DNA of 43,056 nucleotides from positions 1 through 43,056 of the forward strand of contig CAMDMY010000018.1 of NCBI GenBank assembly GCA_945902775.1, in the 5' to 3' direction. The stretch's first letter is position 1. Each line of letters opens with the position of its first letter. Made by a program: the position numbers and the translations under genes. This document shows, in pieces, positions 8,255 through 17,102 of the stretch. The stretch is from Chryseobacterium gleum. Its GTDB lineage: Bacteria > Bacteroidota > Bacteroidia > Flavobacteriales_D > Crocinitomicaceae. The notes under the pieces are model-generated. The model had not been told where the DNA came from and did not search any database. It was given only the letters and a program-made list of their open reading frames with translations.

Positions 8255-10408
8255 TTATTTAGTTTTAACAATAATAAATTCAGTTCTTCTATTTAACTGA
8301 TGTTCTTCTTCAGAGCATGAAGGTTCAATTTCTCCTTCACAACTGCAGTTGTTTTTTAATTTTGTTTCACCGTAACCTTTTCCTGAAATACGTTTTGGAT
8401 TCACAATTCTCTTTTTAATATAATTTACAGAAGATTTTGCTCTACTAGAAGATAATTTAAGGTTATAATCTTTTTTACCTCTACAATCAGTGTGTGATCC
8501 TAATTCAATTGACATTTTAGGATTATCATTTAATATTTTGATAATTTTATCTAACTCAATAGCTGCATCTTCACGAATATTGGATTTATTGAAATCAAAA
8601 TAGATTGGATTTATAGCTATTAGCGCTCCTAAATCTGATCCCATATCAACTTTAACAATTTCTTTATTACTAAGCATTACTTGAATTTTTTGACTTTCAA
8701 TTGTTTTGAATTCTTCATATGATAATCCTACTGTGTCTTGAAGTTGAATAAAACGCATATTATCAGAATCAAGCAAGAATTCTCTATAAATTTCATCATA
8801 TTCAGCATCACAACTTGTAGTAAATGATTCTTCAAAAAACTCTTTAGTTCCATTATCTGTTAAAAAAGATGCTTTATAATTCTTACAAGTTTCGAGTGAT
8901 TGGAAAAATGAACCATCTCTATCTCTAGGGTAAACAATTTTACTAACTGTATCGCCACAATCAATACATTTTAAAGAAATAAGTATATTACCTGGATATG
9001 ATTTATTATAGGCTGATTTTATTACACCTTTTAAAGCTGCGATATTTTTAAATCCAAGTTCATCATTTTTGATTTCATATATGTCTTTTTCACCTTGACT
9101 ACCTTCTCTGTAGGATGAAAAATAACCTCTTGTTCCATCAATTGTTGTTGTGTAAAAAATGTCGTCACTAAAGCTGTTAATAGGGTAACCTAGGTTAATA
9201 GCTTGAGACCAATTATTATCTTCATCTCTTACGGAAAGAAAAATATCAAATCCTCCCATACTTTGTTCACCATTACTTGAAAAATACAAGGTCTTATTAT
9301 CAGCACCTATGAAAGGTGAATCTTCATCATAAGCTGAATTAATATTAGGACCTAAATTTTTAGGCTCGCTCCATGCGCCATCAGGCAATTTTGTAATTCT
9401 ATAAATATCTCTTCCTCCAAATCCTCCAGGTCTGTCTGATACAAAATACATATTTAATCCATCAATTGTTGCAGTGATATGAGTTTCCCAATATTTTGTA
9501 TTGACATCTTTGGTTTCTAATTGGTTAACTTGATCAAACGATTTAGATTTTAAATCAGAATAAAAAATATCACCTTTACCGACATTATCCTGGTAGACAA
9601 AAATTCTTCTTTCATCTGGACTAACAGCAATTGTAGCTTCATTTCTTTCTGCCTCACAAAAAGCTAATATTGAAGGTTTACTCCATTTAGTTTCTTTTGA
9701 ATTCTCTTTGTAACTTACATAGATATCTTCAGGATAATTATGCAGTAATTGATCTCTATATTTTTCAGTTTCACGATTTGCCCAAGGTCTTCTAGAAGTA
9801 AAATAAAGAGCTTGTCCATCTAATGAAATTACAGGAGAGTATTCAGGAAATTCAGTATTTATTGTTGAACCGATATTATTGATTGTAGATTTTTTAGGGT
9901 TTTCTAATAGTTTAAGAGCTATATTACATTGTTTTATATTTAATAATGAATTTTTTACGATGTCTGTATTTTTATCATTGAAATTTGAAACAATTGTATA
10001 AAATTCTTTTGCTTTTTTTATTTGACCATCTAAATGAAAACAATTTGCTAAGTAATAATAAATATCATTCGAACAAGTTGTATCTGTAATCGAGAACAAA
10101 TCATAATCTTTATCAGCTTGTGGTAGAGCTTTTTCAAAATAAATTATTGCATTTTTATAATCTAAATTTGAGTTTAAAAGCAAGAACCCTTTTCTGTAAT
10201 TGTAATTTGCATTGGTAGGATTAAGCTCTAATAATTTATCAACGACAATTTCTGCTTGATAAAGTCTTTTTTCAATAATTAGACTTGAACTTTCGATAAT
10301 TAATTCAGGTTCCGTTGCTGTTCTTACCATCGCTTTAATCTGTTGGTCAGTCATTTGAGCAGAACTAAAGCTTGAAATAATTAAAAATAAATATAAAATC
10401 TTTTTCAT
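8255..10408 (-). CDS. PorE-like OmpA protein (TPR, beta-propeller, regulatory domain, OmpA)
   Basis: The 717-residue protein has a signal peptide (about 1-17), tetratricopeptide-like helices (about 30-165), PD40/WD40-like propeller blades (about 180-450; blades such as DGQALYFTSRRP, DGLNMYFVSDRPGG and DNKTLYFSSNGE), a carboxypeptidase-regulatory-like beta domain (about 455-530) and a C-terminal OmpA peptidoglycan-binding domain (about 605-717). This order matches PorE of the Porphyromonas T9SS, which ties the secreton to peptidoglycan. Flavobacteria carry many paralogs of this architecture, so T9SS membership is likely but not proven. The next upstream gene, E2, is closed by its own terminator, so this gene needs a promoter within 10409-10424; none is obvious. 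Confidence 0.85.
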   Translation of the reverse strand: MKKILYLFLIISSFSSAQMTDQQIKAMVRTATEPELIIESSSLIIEKRLYQAEIVVDKLLELNPTNANYNYRKGFLLLNSNLDYKNAIIYFEKALPQADKDYDLFSITDTTCSNDIYYYLANCFHLDGQIKKAKEFYTIVSNFNDKNTDIVKNSLLNIKQCNIALKLLENPKKSTINNIGSTINTEFPEYSPVISLDGQALYFTSRRPWANRETEKYRDQLLHNYPEDIYVSYKENSKETKWSKPSILAFCEAERNEATIAVSPDERRIFVYQDNVGKGDIFYSDLKSKSFDQVNQLETKDVNTKYWETHITATIDGLNMYFVSDRPGGFGGRDIYRITKLPDGAWSEPKNLGPNINSAYDEDSPFIGADNKTLYFSSNGEQSMGGFDIFLSVRDEDNNWSQAINLGYPINSFSDDIFYTTTIDGTRGYFSSYREGSQGEKDIYEIKNDELGFKNIAALKGVIKSAYNKSYPGNILISLKCIDCGDTVSKIVYPRDRDGSFFQSLETCKNYKASFLTDNGTKEFFEESFTTSCDAEYDEIYREFLLDSDNMRFIQLQDTVGLSYEEFKTIESQKIQVMLSNKEIVKVDMGSDLGALIAINPIYFDFNKSNIREDAAIELDKIIKILNDNPKMSIELGSHTDCRGKKDYNLKLSSSRAKSSVNYIKKRIVNPKRISGKGYGETKLKNNCSCEGEIEPSCSEEEHQLNRRTEFIIVKTK

Positions 10409-10424
10409 AATATAGTAAAAAAAA

Positions 10425-10460
10425 TAAGACCCTCAAGATAATAAAATCAAGAGGGTCTTA
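10425..10460 (-). terminator. Intrinsic terminator after the E2 gene
   Basis: A perfect 10-bp stem (TAAGACCCTC pairing with GAGGGTCTTA) encloses a 16-nt AT-rich loop. Read on the minus strand, the stem runs straight into eight T residues. It begins 20 nt after the E2 stop codon, the expected place for a Rho-independent terminator. Confidence 0.85.
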
Positions 10461-10479
10461 CGAAATTAGTCAATTTTTG

Positions 10480-11823
10480 TTACAATTCTCTGTTTACATC
10501 AAATTGTTCTAAATAGTCTGCAACTCTTTTTACAAATTTCCCTCCTAAAGCACCGTCTACAACTCTGTGGTCATATGAGTGAGATAAGAACATTTTTTGT
10601 CTTATACCAATAAAATCACCTTCTGGAGTTTCTATTACTGCAGGAACTTTACGAATCGCACCAAGCGCTAAAATGGCAACTTGTGGTTGATTTATAATTG
10701 GTGTCCCCATAACATTTCCAAACGTACCTACATTTGTTACAGTATAAGTACCTCCTTGAATATCTTCTGGTTTTAATTTATTATTTCTAGCCTTGTTAGC
10801 CATATCATTAACACTTTTCGCTAATCCAGTCAAGTTTAATCTATCTGCATTTTTAATTACAGGAACAATTAAATTTCCAGTAGGTAAAGCAGTCGCCATT
10901 CCTAGATTAATGTCTTTTCTTACAATGATATTTGTTCCGCTAACAGAAACATTTACTCCCGGGAAATCTTTAATTGCTTTAGCAATCGCTTCCATGAATA
11001 TTGGTGTGAAAGTCAAACTTTCTCCTTCTCTTTTTTCGAATTCTTTTTTAACCTTATTTCTCCAGTTTACAATATTTGTTACGTCTGCTTCAACATAAGA
11101 AGTTACGTGAGGTGAAACGTGAACTGACATAACCATATGATCTGCAATAAGCTTTCTCATACGATCCATTTCAACGATTTCATCTCCAGGATTTAATGTT
11201 ATTACTGGTTCTTTTATTCCTGCAATTGTTCCTCCGCCTAGTTGAGTAGTAACTGGAGCAACTGTTTGAACTGTTTCAACTTTAACAGGAGCAACTTCAG
11301 CATTTCCTCTATTTTTAACGTAATCTAAAATATCAGTTTTAGTAACTCGACCATCCTGTCCAGTTCCTGTCAATGCTTCTAATTCTGACATTGAAATATT
11401 TTCTTTTTCAGCAATACTTCTTACTAAAGGTGAATAAAATTTACCTGAAGCACCATTTTTTTCGATGATTTCAGCATTTCCATTTGCAATTGCTGTATCG
11501 ATTGATTTTGTAATTTCTTCTACACTTACAGATGCTGAAGAAACTTCTTTCACTGGTTCAGAAGCAGCAGATCCGCCATCACCATCTGTAGAAATAATAG
11601 CAATAACGTCTCCAACTTGAGCAACTTGATCTTTATCAAATAATTGCTTCACTAATATACCTGCAGCTTCAGATGGAAGCTCATTGTCTACTTTATCTGT
11701 TGCAACTTCTACCAAAGGCTCATCTAAATTTACAGTATCACCAATGTTTTTTAACCAGTTTGTAATGGTTGCTTCCGTTACACTTTCTCCCATTTTTGGA
11801 AGTCTAATCTCAATTTGTGCCAT
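10480..11823 (-). CDS. 2-oxoacid dehydrogenase E2 (dihydrolipoamide acyltransferase)
   Basis: From the ATG at 11823 the protein is 447 residues. It has one lipoyl domain (1-80, lipoylated Lys44 in ATDKVDNE), a linker, a peripheral subunit-binding domain (about 130-170, from YSPLVRSIAE) and the acyltransferase core with His419 and Asp423 in DHRVVDG. The opening IRLPKMGESVTEATI is typical of branched-chain or 2-oxoglutarate E2 rather than pyruvate E2; the substrate stays open. No E1 or E3 gene is adjacent. The frame extends to a TTG at 11841, but ATG at 11823 starts directly at the lipoyl domain and is preferred. A strong promoter lies upstream and an intrinsic terminator downstream, so this is a one-gene unit. 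Confidence 0.92.
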   Translation of the reverse strand: MAQIEIRLPKMGESVTEATITNWLKNIGDTVNLDEPLVEVATDKVDNELPSEAAGILVKQLFDKDQVAQVGDVIAIISTDGDGGSAASEPVKEVSSASVSVEEITKSIDTAIANGNAEIIEKNGASGKFYSPLVRSIAEKENISMSELEALTGTGQDGRVTKTDILDYVKNRGNAEVAPVKVETVQTVAPVTTQLGGGTIAGIKEPVITLNPGDEIVEMDRMRKLIADHMVMSVHVSPHVTSYVEADVTNIVNWRNKVKKEFEKREGESLTFTPIFMEAIAKAIKDFPGVNVSVSGTNIIVRKDINLGMATALPTGNLIVPVIKNADRLNLTGLAKSVNDMANKARNNKLKPEDIQGGTYTVTNVGTFGNVMGTPIINQPQVAILALGAIRKVPAVIETPEGDFIGIRQKMFLSHSYDHRVVDGALGGKFVKRVADYLEQFDVNREL

Positions 11824-11853
11824 AGTTCTGAATGGTATCAATTATTTACGGTG

Positions 11854-11883
11854 CAAAAGTAGTTTAATATTCGTTTATTCCAA
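11854..11883 (-). promoter_or_regulatory. Full promoter of the E2 gene (TTG-N19-TACTTTTG)
   Basis: On the minus strand a TTG (11881-11883, within GTTTGTTG) stands exactly 19 nt before TACTTTTG (11854-11861), a full match to the Bacteroidetes promoter TTG-N19-TAnnTTTG. The leader to the ATG at 11823 is about 25 nt. This is the best promoter in the window. Confidence 0.8.
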
Positions 11884-12017
11884 CAAACTTCATAGAGTAA
11901 AAATGAAGTTTGTGTCAAGTTTTTTAGAATTGAGTTTAAGTATTTATTGTTATTGATCGATTTAACTTGTATTGAGTTGTAAAAAGGTGAGTTTTTAGTC
12001 AAATTGATTATTATTTG

Positions 12018-12059
12018 TTGAGGTTAAAGTTTAGATAGAGGTTGAGTTTTAGATTTAGA
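12018..12059. repeat. Degenerate period-6 repeat (TTNAGR-like, seven units)
   Basis: Seven consecutive hexamers read TTGAGG, TTAAAG, TTTAGA, TAGAGG, TTGAGT, TTTAGA, TTTAGA. The units are related to AGGTTG/AGGTTA, the complement of the YAACCT units at 26917-26958. The block is not an inverted repeat and lies 105 nt before the leucine-rich-repeat gene. Confidence 0.55.
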
Positions 12060-12163
12060 ACGATAAAGGTGACGATTTAAATTTTAACTAATAGTTATCT
12101 TTTAAATCAATATATTAAAAGTTATTTTATTTGATTAATTTTAAGAATATTTAAACAATTTTA

Positions 12164-13195
12164 ATGAAAAAAATCGCGTTAGTAATAAGTTTCTTCTTTT
12201 TCGGTATGTCTTTTTCATTTTCACAATATCCAGTTAATTTATTTGCTGAATATTTTGAAAATGAGGATTATACAGGTTTTAGAGATATTGAAGAAGCACT
12301 TAAAACTCCTAACGAAGTCTATCTTTTAGATTTAGAAGATCAAGGTTTAACACAAATTCCTAAAGAAGTTTTTCTATTCCCTAATCTTAAAGGATTGAAT
12401 TTAAAATACAATGATTTAACAAGCATTCCAGATTCTATCCATTTATTGAAAAACTTAAAGGTTCTTTCATTTGCTTTTAATTCTATCGATTTTATTCCCA
12501 ATTCTGTTGCTTCTTTAACTGATTTAGAATATATCAGTTTTGAAAATAATGGTATTTCTAAATTACCGGAAAGCTTTTCAAAATTGAATCGCCTAAAATC
12601 TATTTCGTTTGACAATTGTGATTTGATAGAAATTCCATTGTGGTTTCAAAATTTTAAAGAGTTAGAAGAGTTAATACTTACAGAGAATAAGATTAGTTCT
12701 TTACCGAATATTTTTACAAGTTTTACAAAATTGAAAAGGCTTGAATTATCAGGTAATCAGTTAATAAGTTTACCTCCATCATTTGTTAATCTATCAGAAT
12801 TAAGTGTATTGAACCTATCGAATAATTTATTTACAGAATTTCCTAAACAAATTTGTGGACTTAAGAACTTGGTTGTATTTGATGTTTCAGTAAATCAATT
12901 AAAAAAAATAGACGATTGTATTTGTCAATTATCAAAAATGGAATATTTAAAATTAGCTGAAAATGAATTAATTACACTACCTACTAAATTAGGTTCACTT
13001 TCAAATCTAAAAATATTAGATGTTTCACAAAATCAACTTAAAGAATTACCTAGTTCACTTGAAGAATTAACTGAGATAGAATATTTAAAAGCGATTAGTA
13101 ATCAATTGATTAAAGTTCCATCTTTTCCAAAAGCAAAAGTGTATGTTGGAATAGAAATCGATGGTGATTTCCCTTTAGAAGATGTTAAAGAGTAA
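12164..13195 (+). CDS. Secreted leucine-rich repeat protein
   Basis: The 343-residue protein has a signal peptide (about 1-20, ending FSFSQ) and then about eleven 23-residue leucine-rich repeats from about residue 50 to 325. They have the pattern LxxLxxLxLxxNxLxxLPxx (for example LKRLELSGNQLISLPPSF). Such solenoids bind other proteins; the partner is unknown. There is no T9SS sorting domain, lipobox or membrane segment at the end, so it is probably periplasmic. It converges with the glycosyltransferase gene with only 6 nt between stops and no terminator. Confidence 0.88.
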   Translation: MKKIALVISFFFFGMSFSFSQYPVNLFAEYFENEDYTGFRDIEEALKTPNEVYLLDLEDQGLTQIPKEVFLFPNLKGLNLKYNDLTSIPDSIHLLKNLKVLSFAFNSIDFIPNSVASLTDLEYISFENNGISKLPESFSKLNRLKSISFDNCDLIEIPLWFQNFKELEELILTENKISSLPNIFTSFTKLKRLELSGNQLISLPPSFVNLSELSVLNLSNNLFTEFPKQICGLKNLVVFDVSVNQLKKIDDCICQLSKMEYLKLAENELITLPTKLGSLSNLKILDVSQNQLKELPSSLEELTEIEYLKAISNQLIKVPSFPKAKVYVGIEIDGDFPLEDVKE

Positions 13196-13201
13196 TCTAT
13201 T

Positions 13202-15154
13202 TTATCTATCCAATTTCTTCCAAGCATTTTTTAAAATGACAAAATCTTTCGATATATTGTAATCTCTAGCATAGATTAGATTTAATTTATCAAACATTGT
13301 TTCATCTATCAAATTTGTCTTATCTGCTGGAGATAAAATTCCATTTTTAATTTTCGGTAAGTTGTGCTCTGAATTATTTAGATAGTGATATCCTACAATT
13401 GAAAGTTTACCAACTAATACAGACAATACATTTGAAATAAATTTTCGTTTATTCTTGAAAGTGAAAATCAAAAGTGGTGTTATGATAATTAATCCAATCG
13501 AAGTAATAAAATCAAACGTTCTTTTATTTCGAATATTTGATTTTGTTGAGATAGAATTGATATTTAGAATATATAAATCACCCGCGCTATCAATTGAGTT
13601 ACTTCCAATTAAATATAAACTATCTGGTTGTGCAATTTTAAAGTCAATATTTGTTGAACTGATAACTGACATCCAATGGATAATAGTTTGTGCTGTTGTA
13701 TCTTTTGCGCAAAAAATAATCTCGTCAATTGAATGAATATGAACTACTTGATCTAATTGATTTAAAGTCCCGATAAAACCCTCTTCTTTTGTGTCAGAAG
13801 TAGAAACAAAATTTATCTCTTCAATTTTATCATTTGTTTGTTTAATTAATTGACTTACTCTTTCGGCTTCATTTTTTGAACCTACAACTACGAATTTCTT
13901 GTTTTTATTCGCGGCAAGTGTAAACTTTTTTCCTATTGAGAAATGAAGGAAAATCCTTGAAATGATAAAATAAGAAATAATCCAAATGGTACCGATTAAA
14001 ATATATAATCGAGAAAATTGCCAATCTTTTGGTAAAAGTGCATAAGTTACTAATATGGAGATTGTTCCCAAAATAGCACCTTTTATGTATTTAAAAAGTT
14101 TGATAGGCGAGTCGTAACCACTTGAATAAAAAGTGCTTAAAAGCCAAATTGCAGTATATGAAGGGATTGCAATATTTACAATTTCAGAGGGAAATTCAAT
14201 TGAACTTTTTTTCCAGTAGCGAGTCAAGACAAATAAACCACCAATTAGATAAAAACTGTCAAAAAGAGGCAATGAGATTTGTTTTATAAAACGTCCAAAA
14301 ATTGCTAAAGAGGCTCTGAAATAAATTGCACAGTTAATTAAGAAAGAGAATAGTTTAGCGTTTTTTTGTGAAAAGTGTTTCTCAGCAAAAATGACCATTG
14401 CTCGATAGAAAACAAAAACATAATTTACTGAACTTTTTTTTGTGCTTTCTCCTTTGTAATGAATGATTCTAGTTTCTGGAAAATAATAATTTTTATAGCC
14501 TCCTTTTTGAATTCGATAAGATAAATCAACATCTTCTCCATACATAAAAAAGGTCTCGTCCAATAATCCTACTTTGTTTAACGCTTCTTTACGCATCATC
14601 ATAAAGGCTCCACTCAAAATATCAACTTCGTTTGTTTCTAATTCATTTAAATGTCCTAAATGGTATTGACCAAATTTTTTGGATTTAGGAAATAATTTAG
14701 AAAGTCCAAATATTTTATAAAAAGCAACAGTTGGAGTAGGTAATCCTCTTTTCGATTCTGGAAGAAAAACGCCTTTCCCATCTAACATTCTAACTCCTAG
14801 TCCACCAGCATCGGGATGGTTATCCATAAAAGAAATTACTTTTAAAAAAGTATCTTCTTCAACAACGGTATCAGGGTTTAACAATAATATATATTCTCCT
14901 TGTGAGATTTCAATCGCCTGATTATTTGCTTTCGAAAATCCACGATTGTCTTTGTTGGCTATTAAATTAATTTCAGGAAATTTAAGACGAACCATTTCAA
15001 CCGATCCGTCTATCGAATTATTATCCACAACAAATACTTCTCCTGAAACATTTTCTAAAGCCTTTTTTACAGAGTTTAAACATTGTTCTAAGAAAAATTC
15101 AACATTGTAATTTACTACAATGACACTTATTTTGTACTTGAAGTTGGGTCTCAA
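13202..15154 (-). CDS. GT2 glycosyltransferase fused to a degenerate sugar-phosphate transferase
   Basis: Residues 1-270 form a GT2 domain of the rhamnosyltransferase-like type (SVIVVNYN, VVDNNSIDGS, LLLNPDTVV for metal binding, MYGEDVDLSYR). It is followed by several membrane helices (about 265-405), a Rossmann-like stretch (KFVVVGSKNEAERV, about 415-520) and a C-terminal part that begins like a WbaP/WcaJ phosphoglycosyltransferase (KRTFDFITSIGLIIITPLLI) and ends like one. The catalytic middle with the KFR(T/S)M phrase and Asp-Glu pair is missing, so this half is probably not an active initiating transferase. The GT2 half looks active and likely adds a sugar to a lipid-linked envelope glycan. 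The start is TTG at 15152-15154; no ATG or GTG exists upstream in frame before the fold begins. Confidence 0.85.
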   Translation of the reverse strand: MRPNFKYKISVIVVNYNVEFFLEQCLNSVKKALENVSGEVFVVDNNSIDGSVEMVRLKFPEINLIANKDNRGFSKANNQAIEISQGEYILLLNPDTVVEEDTFLKVISFMDNHPDAGGLGVRMLDGKGVFLPESKRGLPTPTVAFYKIFGLSKLFPKSKKFGQYHLGHLNELETNEVDILSGAFMMMRKEALNKVGLLDETFFMYGEDVDLSYRIQKGGYKNYYFPETRIIHYKGESTKKSSVNYVFVFYRAMVIFAEKHFSQKNAKLFSFLINCAIYFRASLAIFGRFIKQISLPLFDSFYLIGGLFVLTRYWKKSSIEFPSEIVNIAIPSYTAIWLLSTFYSSGYDSPIKLFKYIKGAILGTISILVTYALLPKDWQFSRLYILIGTIWIISYFIISRIFLHFSIGKKFTLAANKNKKFVVVGSKNEAERVSQLIKQTNDKIEEINFVSTSDTKEEGFIGTLNQLDQVVHIHSIDEIIFCAKDTTAQTIIHWMSVISSTNIDFKIAQPDSLYLIGSNSIDSAGDLYILNINSISTKSNIRNKRTFDFITSIGLIIITPLLIFTFKNKRKFISNVLSVLVGKLSIVGYHYLNNSEHNLPKIKNGILSPADKTNLIDETMFDKLNLIYARDYNISKDFVILKNAWKKLDR

Positions 15155-15189
15155 TTTGATTACTATTAATTTTAAAAAATTATTTATTC

Positions 15190-15972
15190 CTATTTATCAA
15201 ATGTCAAAGATTGAGGCAGCATTAATAAAAAAGGAATCGACTTATCATAATCTATATCTTCATAAAACATTCCTAATCTAGCTAAATTCTTATAATAACT
15301 ATTTATATTTTTATAGTAATATTTCTCAGATTTTATGAACCAAGCTCGTGGTCCAAGTTTTTCAGCTAAAAACCATTTTTCTAGTAAACGAGAAATTCTA
15401 CCATTTCCATCTCCGAAAGGGTGAATATTTACAAAAGTTAAGTGTATGTATGAAGCATAGTAAAACACTTCTTCAATTGTTAGATTTTGATTAATTAATT
15501 GATCTATTTCTTTCCAAAGTTGAGAATAATGTTTTGCTACTATTGATAATGAGGCTGCTTCAAATTGGATTTCCCCTGTTTTATGCTCCATTATTAGCAT
15601 TTCTGTTTTTCTAATTTCACCTTGTTGAGATAATGGCAATAAATGAGCAGAGATTAGTTTATGTGCAATTAAAAAATTAGTTTGATTTAAACTATTTTCA
15701 TTGGCAAAAAGATATGCGTTATATAAATCATTTGGTTTTTGAGTTAGTTCTGGCAGATATTCAATATTAAGAATTTTATGTTTTACATAACTGTCGACTT
15801 CTAATATTTCTCCTTCTATTTTAGAAGAAGACATCACTGATACTGAAGTATAAAATGTAAAACTATGTGGATCCAAAACTATTTGTTCAATTGCCGAAAA
15901 ATCCGATTCAATATCTATGTCTAACATAGATTTCCATTGTTTAAAATATTTTTGTTTTAATAAACTTTTCAT
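15190..15972 (-). CDS. Fic-domain protein with N-terminal inhibitory helix (class II)
   Basis: The 260-residue protein has the complete Fic motif HPFGDGNGR (His184, Asp188, Asn190, Arg192), which transfers AMP or another phosphate-linked group to target hydroxyls. An N-terminal inhibitory motif (S/T)xxxE(G/N) is present as S49-S-K-I-E53-G, marking a class II Fic held off by its own helix; no separate antitoxin gene is needed or seen. The layout resembles DUF4172-free, Fic/DOC chromosomal proteins of Bacteroidetes; the target is unknown. It lies 35 nt upstream of the glycosyltransferase gene on the same strand and about 46 nt downstream of ridA. Confidence 0.9.
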   Translation of the reverse strand: MKSLLKQKYFKQWKSMLDIDIESDFSAIEQIVLDPHSFTFYTSVSVMSSSKIEGEILEVDSYVKHKILNIEYLPELTQKPNDLYNAYLFANENSLNQTNFLIAHKLISAHLLPLSQQGEIRKTEMLIMEHKTGEIQFEAASLSIVAKHYSQLWKEIDQLINQNLTIEEVFYYASYIHLTFVNIHPFGDGNGRISRLLEKWFLAEKLGPRAWFIKSEKYYYKNINSYYKNLARLGMFYEDIDYDKSIPFLLMLPQSLTFDK

Positions 15973-16018
15973 TTAATAACGTGAATCGATATCGAAATAA
16001 ATATTTGCATTTTATTGT

Positions 16019-16399
16019 TTAAAATTTTACTGCAATACAAGAAATTTCAATCGGAACATCCAAAGGTAATTTAGCAACCTGAACAGTTTCTCTTGCAGGA
16101 GCTATGTTTTTAAAATAACTTCCGTAAATAGCGTTTACAACAGCAAAATCGTTCAAATCTTTCAAGAAAATACTGCATTTCACAACATTATCTTCGTTCA
16201 TTCCTTCTTCTGCTAAAAGTGCGAAAATGTTTTTTAATACTTGATGAGTAGCGTTTTCAACAGTGTCAACAACTAATGAACCATCAACTGGGTTTAATGG
16301 AATTTGACCACTTACATATAATGTGTTATTTGCTAAAATTGCTTGACTGTAAGGTCCGATTGGAGCGGGAGCACCTGAAATTTGAACTGCTTTTTTCAT
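16019..16399 (-). CDS. ridA: RidA family enamine/imine deaminase
   Basis: The 126-residue protein is a standard RidA (YjgF/YER057c/UK114) trimer subunit. The active-site Arg103 in PARETVQVAKLPLDVPIEI, Glu118 and the YSQAI / YVSGQIPL phrases are in place. RidA releases ammonia from reactive 2-aminoacrylate and related enamines formed by pyridoxal-phosphate enzymes, which protects metabolism. Its start region is divergent from the PabA/TrpG-like gene across 94 nt. Co-transcription with the downstream fic gene is possible (46-nt gap). Confidence 0.93.
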   Translation of the reverse strand: MKKAVQISGAPAPIGPYSQAILANNTLYVSGQIPLNPVDGSLVVDTVENATHQVLKNIFALLAEEGMNEDNVVKCSIFLKDLNDFAVVNAIYGSYFKNIAPARETVQVAKLPLDVPIEISCIAVKF

Positions 16400-16454
16400 T
16401 TTAAAAAATTTAAATTCTATACATAATCTACTTATTCTATTCGTAGTTTATAGT

Positions 16455-16462
16455 TAACTTTG
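16455..16462 (+). promoter_or_regulatory. -7 element (TAACTTTG) of the PabA/TrpG-type gene
   Basis: Exact TAnnTTTG match ending 31 nt before the TTG start codon at 16494. No TTG at standard -33 spacing is seen. Confidence 0.5.
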
Positions 16463-16493
16463 TACAAGTTTACTAAAATTAACTCAAATTTCA

Positions 16494-17054
16494 TTGAAAG
16501 TATTAATTCTTGATAATTACGATTCTTTTACTTTTAATCTTTTTCACTATGTAGAAGGATTAGGTGTTGATGTTGTTGTAAAAAGAAACGATGAAATTTC
16601 AATTGAAGAGGTTGGTGTTTTTGATAAAATTATATTATCTCCAGGTCCAGGTTTACCTCAGGAATCTATTGGTATGATGCGTGTTATAGAACACTGGTAT
16701 GATAAGAAACCTTTTTTAGGGGTATGTTTAGGAATGCAAGCATTAGCGATTCATTTTGGGGATACATTATATAATCAAAAAATAGTATATCATGGAGTTC
16801 AATCGACTGCTAAACAGTTGGTTGAGTCAGTGATTTTAGCCAATGTTCCTCCAGAATTTCAGGTAGCACTTTATCATAGCTGGGCAATTAAACTAGCTGA
16901 AAATTCTCCTTTTAAACCAACGTCCATTTCAGACAAGGAAGTACTTATGTCTTTTGAACATGAAGAGTTACCGCTTTATGGCGTTCAATTTCATCCAGAA
17001 TCTATTTTAACACCGGAAGGCAAAGTTATTTTAAAAAACTATCTAGAGTTGTGA
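16494..17054 (+). CDS. Anthranilate/aminodeoxychorismate synthase glutaminase (TrpG/PabA)
   Basis: The 186-residue GATase-1 protein has the family opening LILDNYDSFTFNL, oxyanion segment SPGPGLP, nucleophile Cys78 in GVCLGMQA and His167/Glu169 in FHPES. It supplies ammonia from glutamine to a chorismate-binding partner, giving anthranilate (tryptophan) or aminodeoxychorismate (folate). Neither trpE nor pabB is adjacent, so an amphibolic or folate role is more likely than a trp operon role, but this is inference. The start is TTG at 16494, since the fold begins at the next codon and no ATG is available. Confidence 0.9.
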   Translation: MKVLILDNYDSFTFNLFHYVEGLGVDVVVKRNDEISIEEVGVFDKIILSPGPGLPQESIGMMRVIEHWYDKKPFLGVCLGMQALAIHFGDTLYNQKIVYHGVQSTAKQLVESVILANVPPEFQVALYHSWAIKLAENSPFKPTSISDKEVLMSFEHEELPLYGVQFHPESILTPEGKVILKNYLEL

Positions 17055-17102
17055 CTTTTTTAATATTTTGAATTATCAATCTAAAACAGTAAATAATTAA
17101 TT

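Larger units (their letters stand above)
11824..12163. other. 340-bp divergent intergenic region
   Basis: The space between the E2 and leucine-rich-repeat genes holds the E2 promoter (11854-11883), a period-6 repeat (12018-12059) and AT-rich sequence. I find no convincing gene, tRNA or full TAnnTTTG promoter for the rightward gene. Confidence 0.7.
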
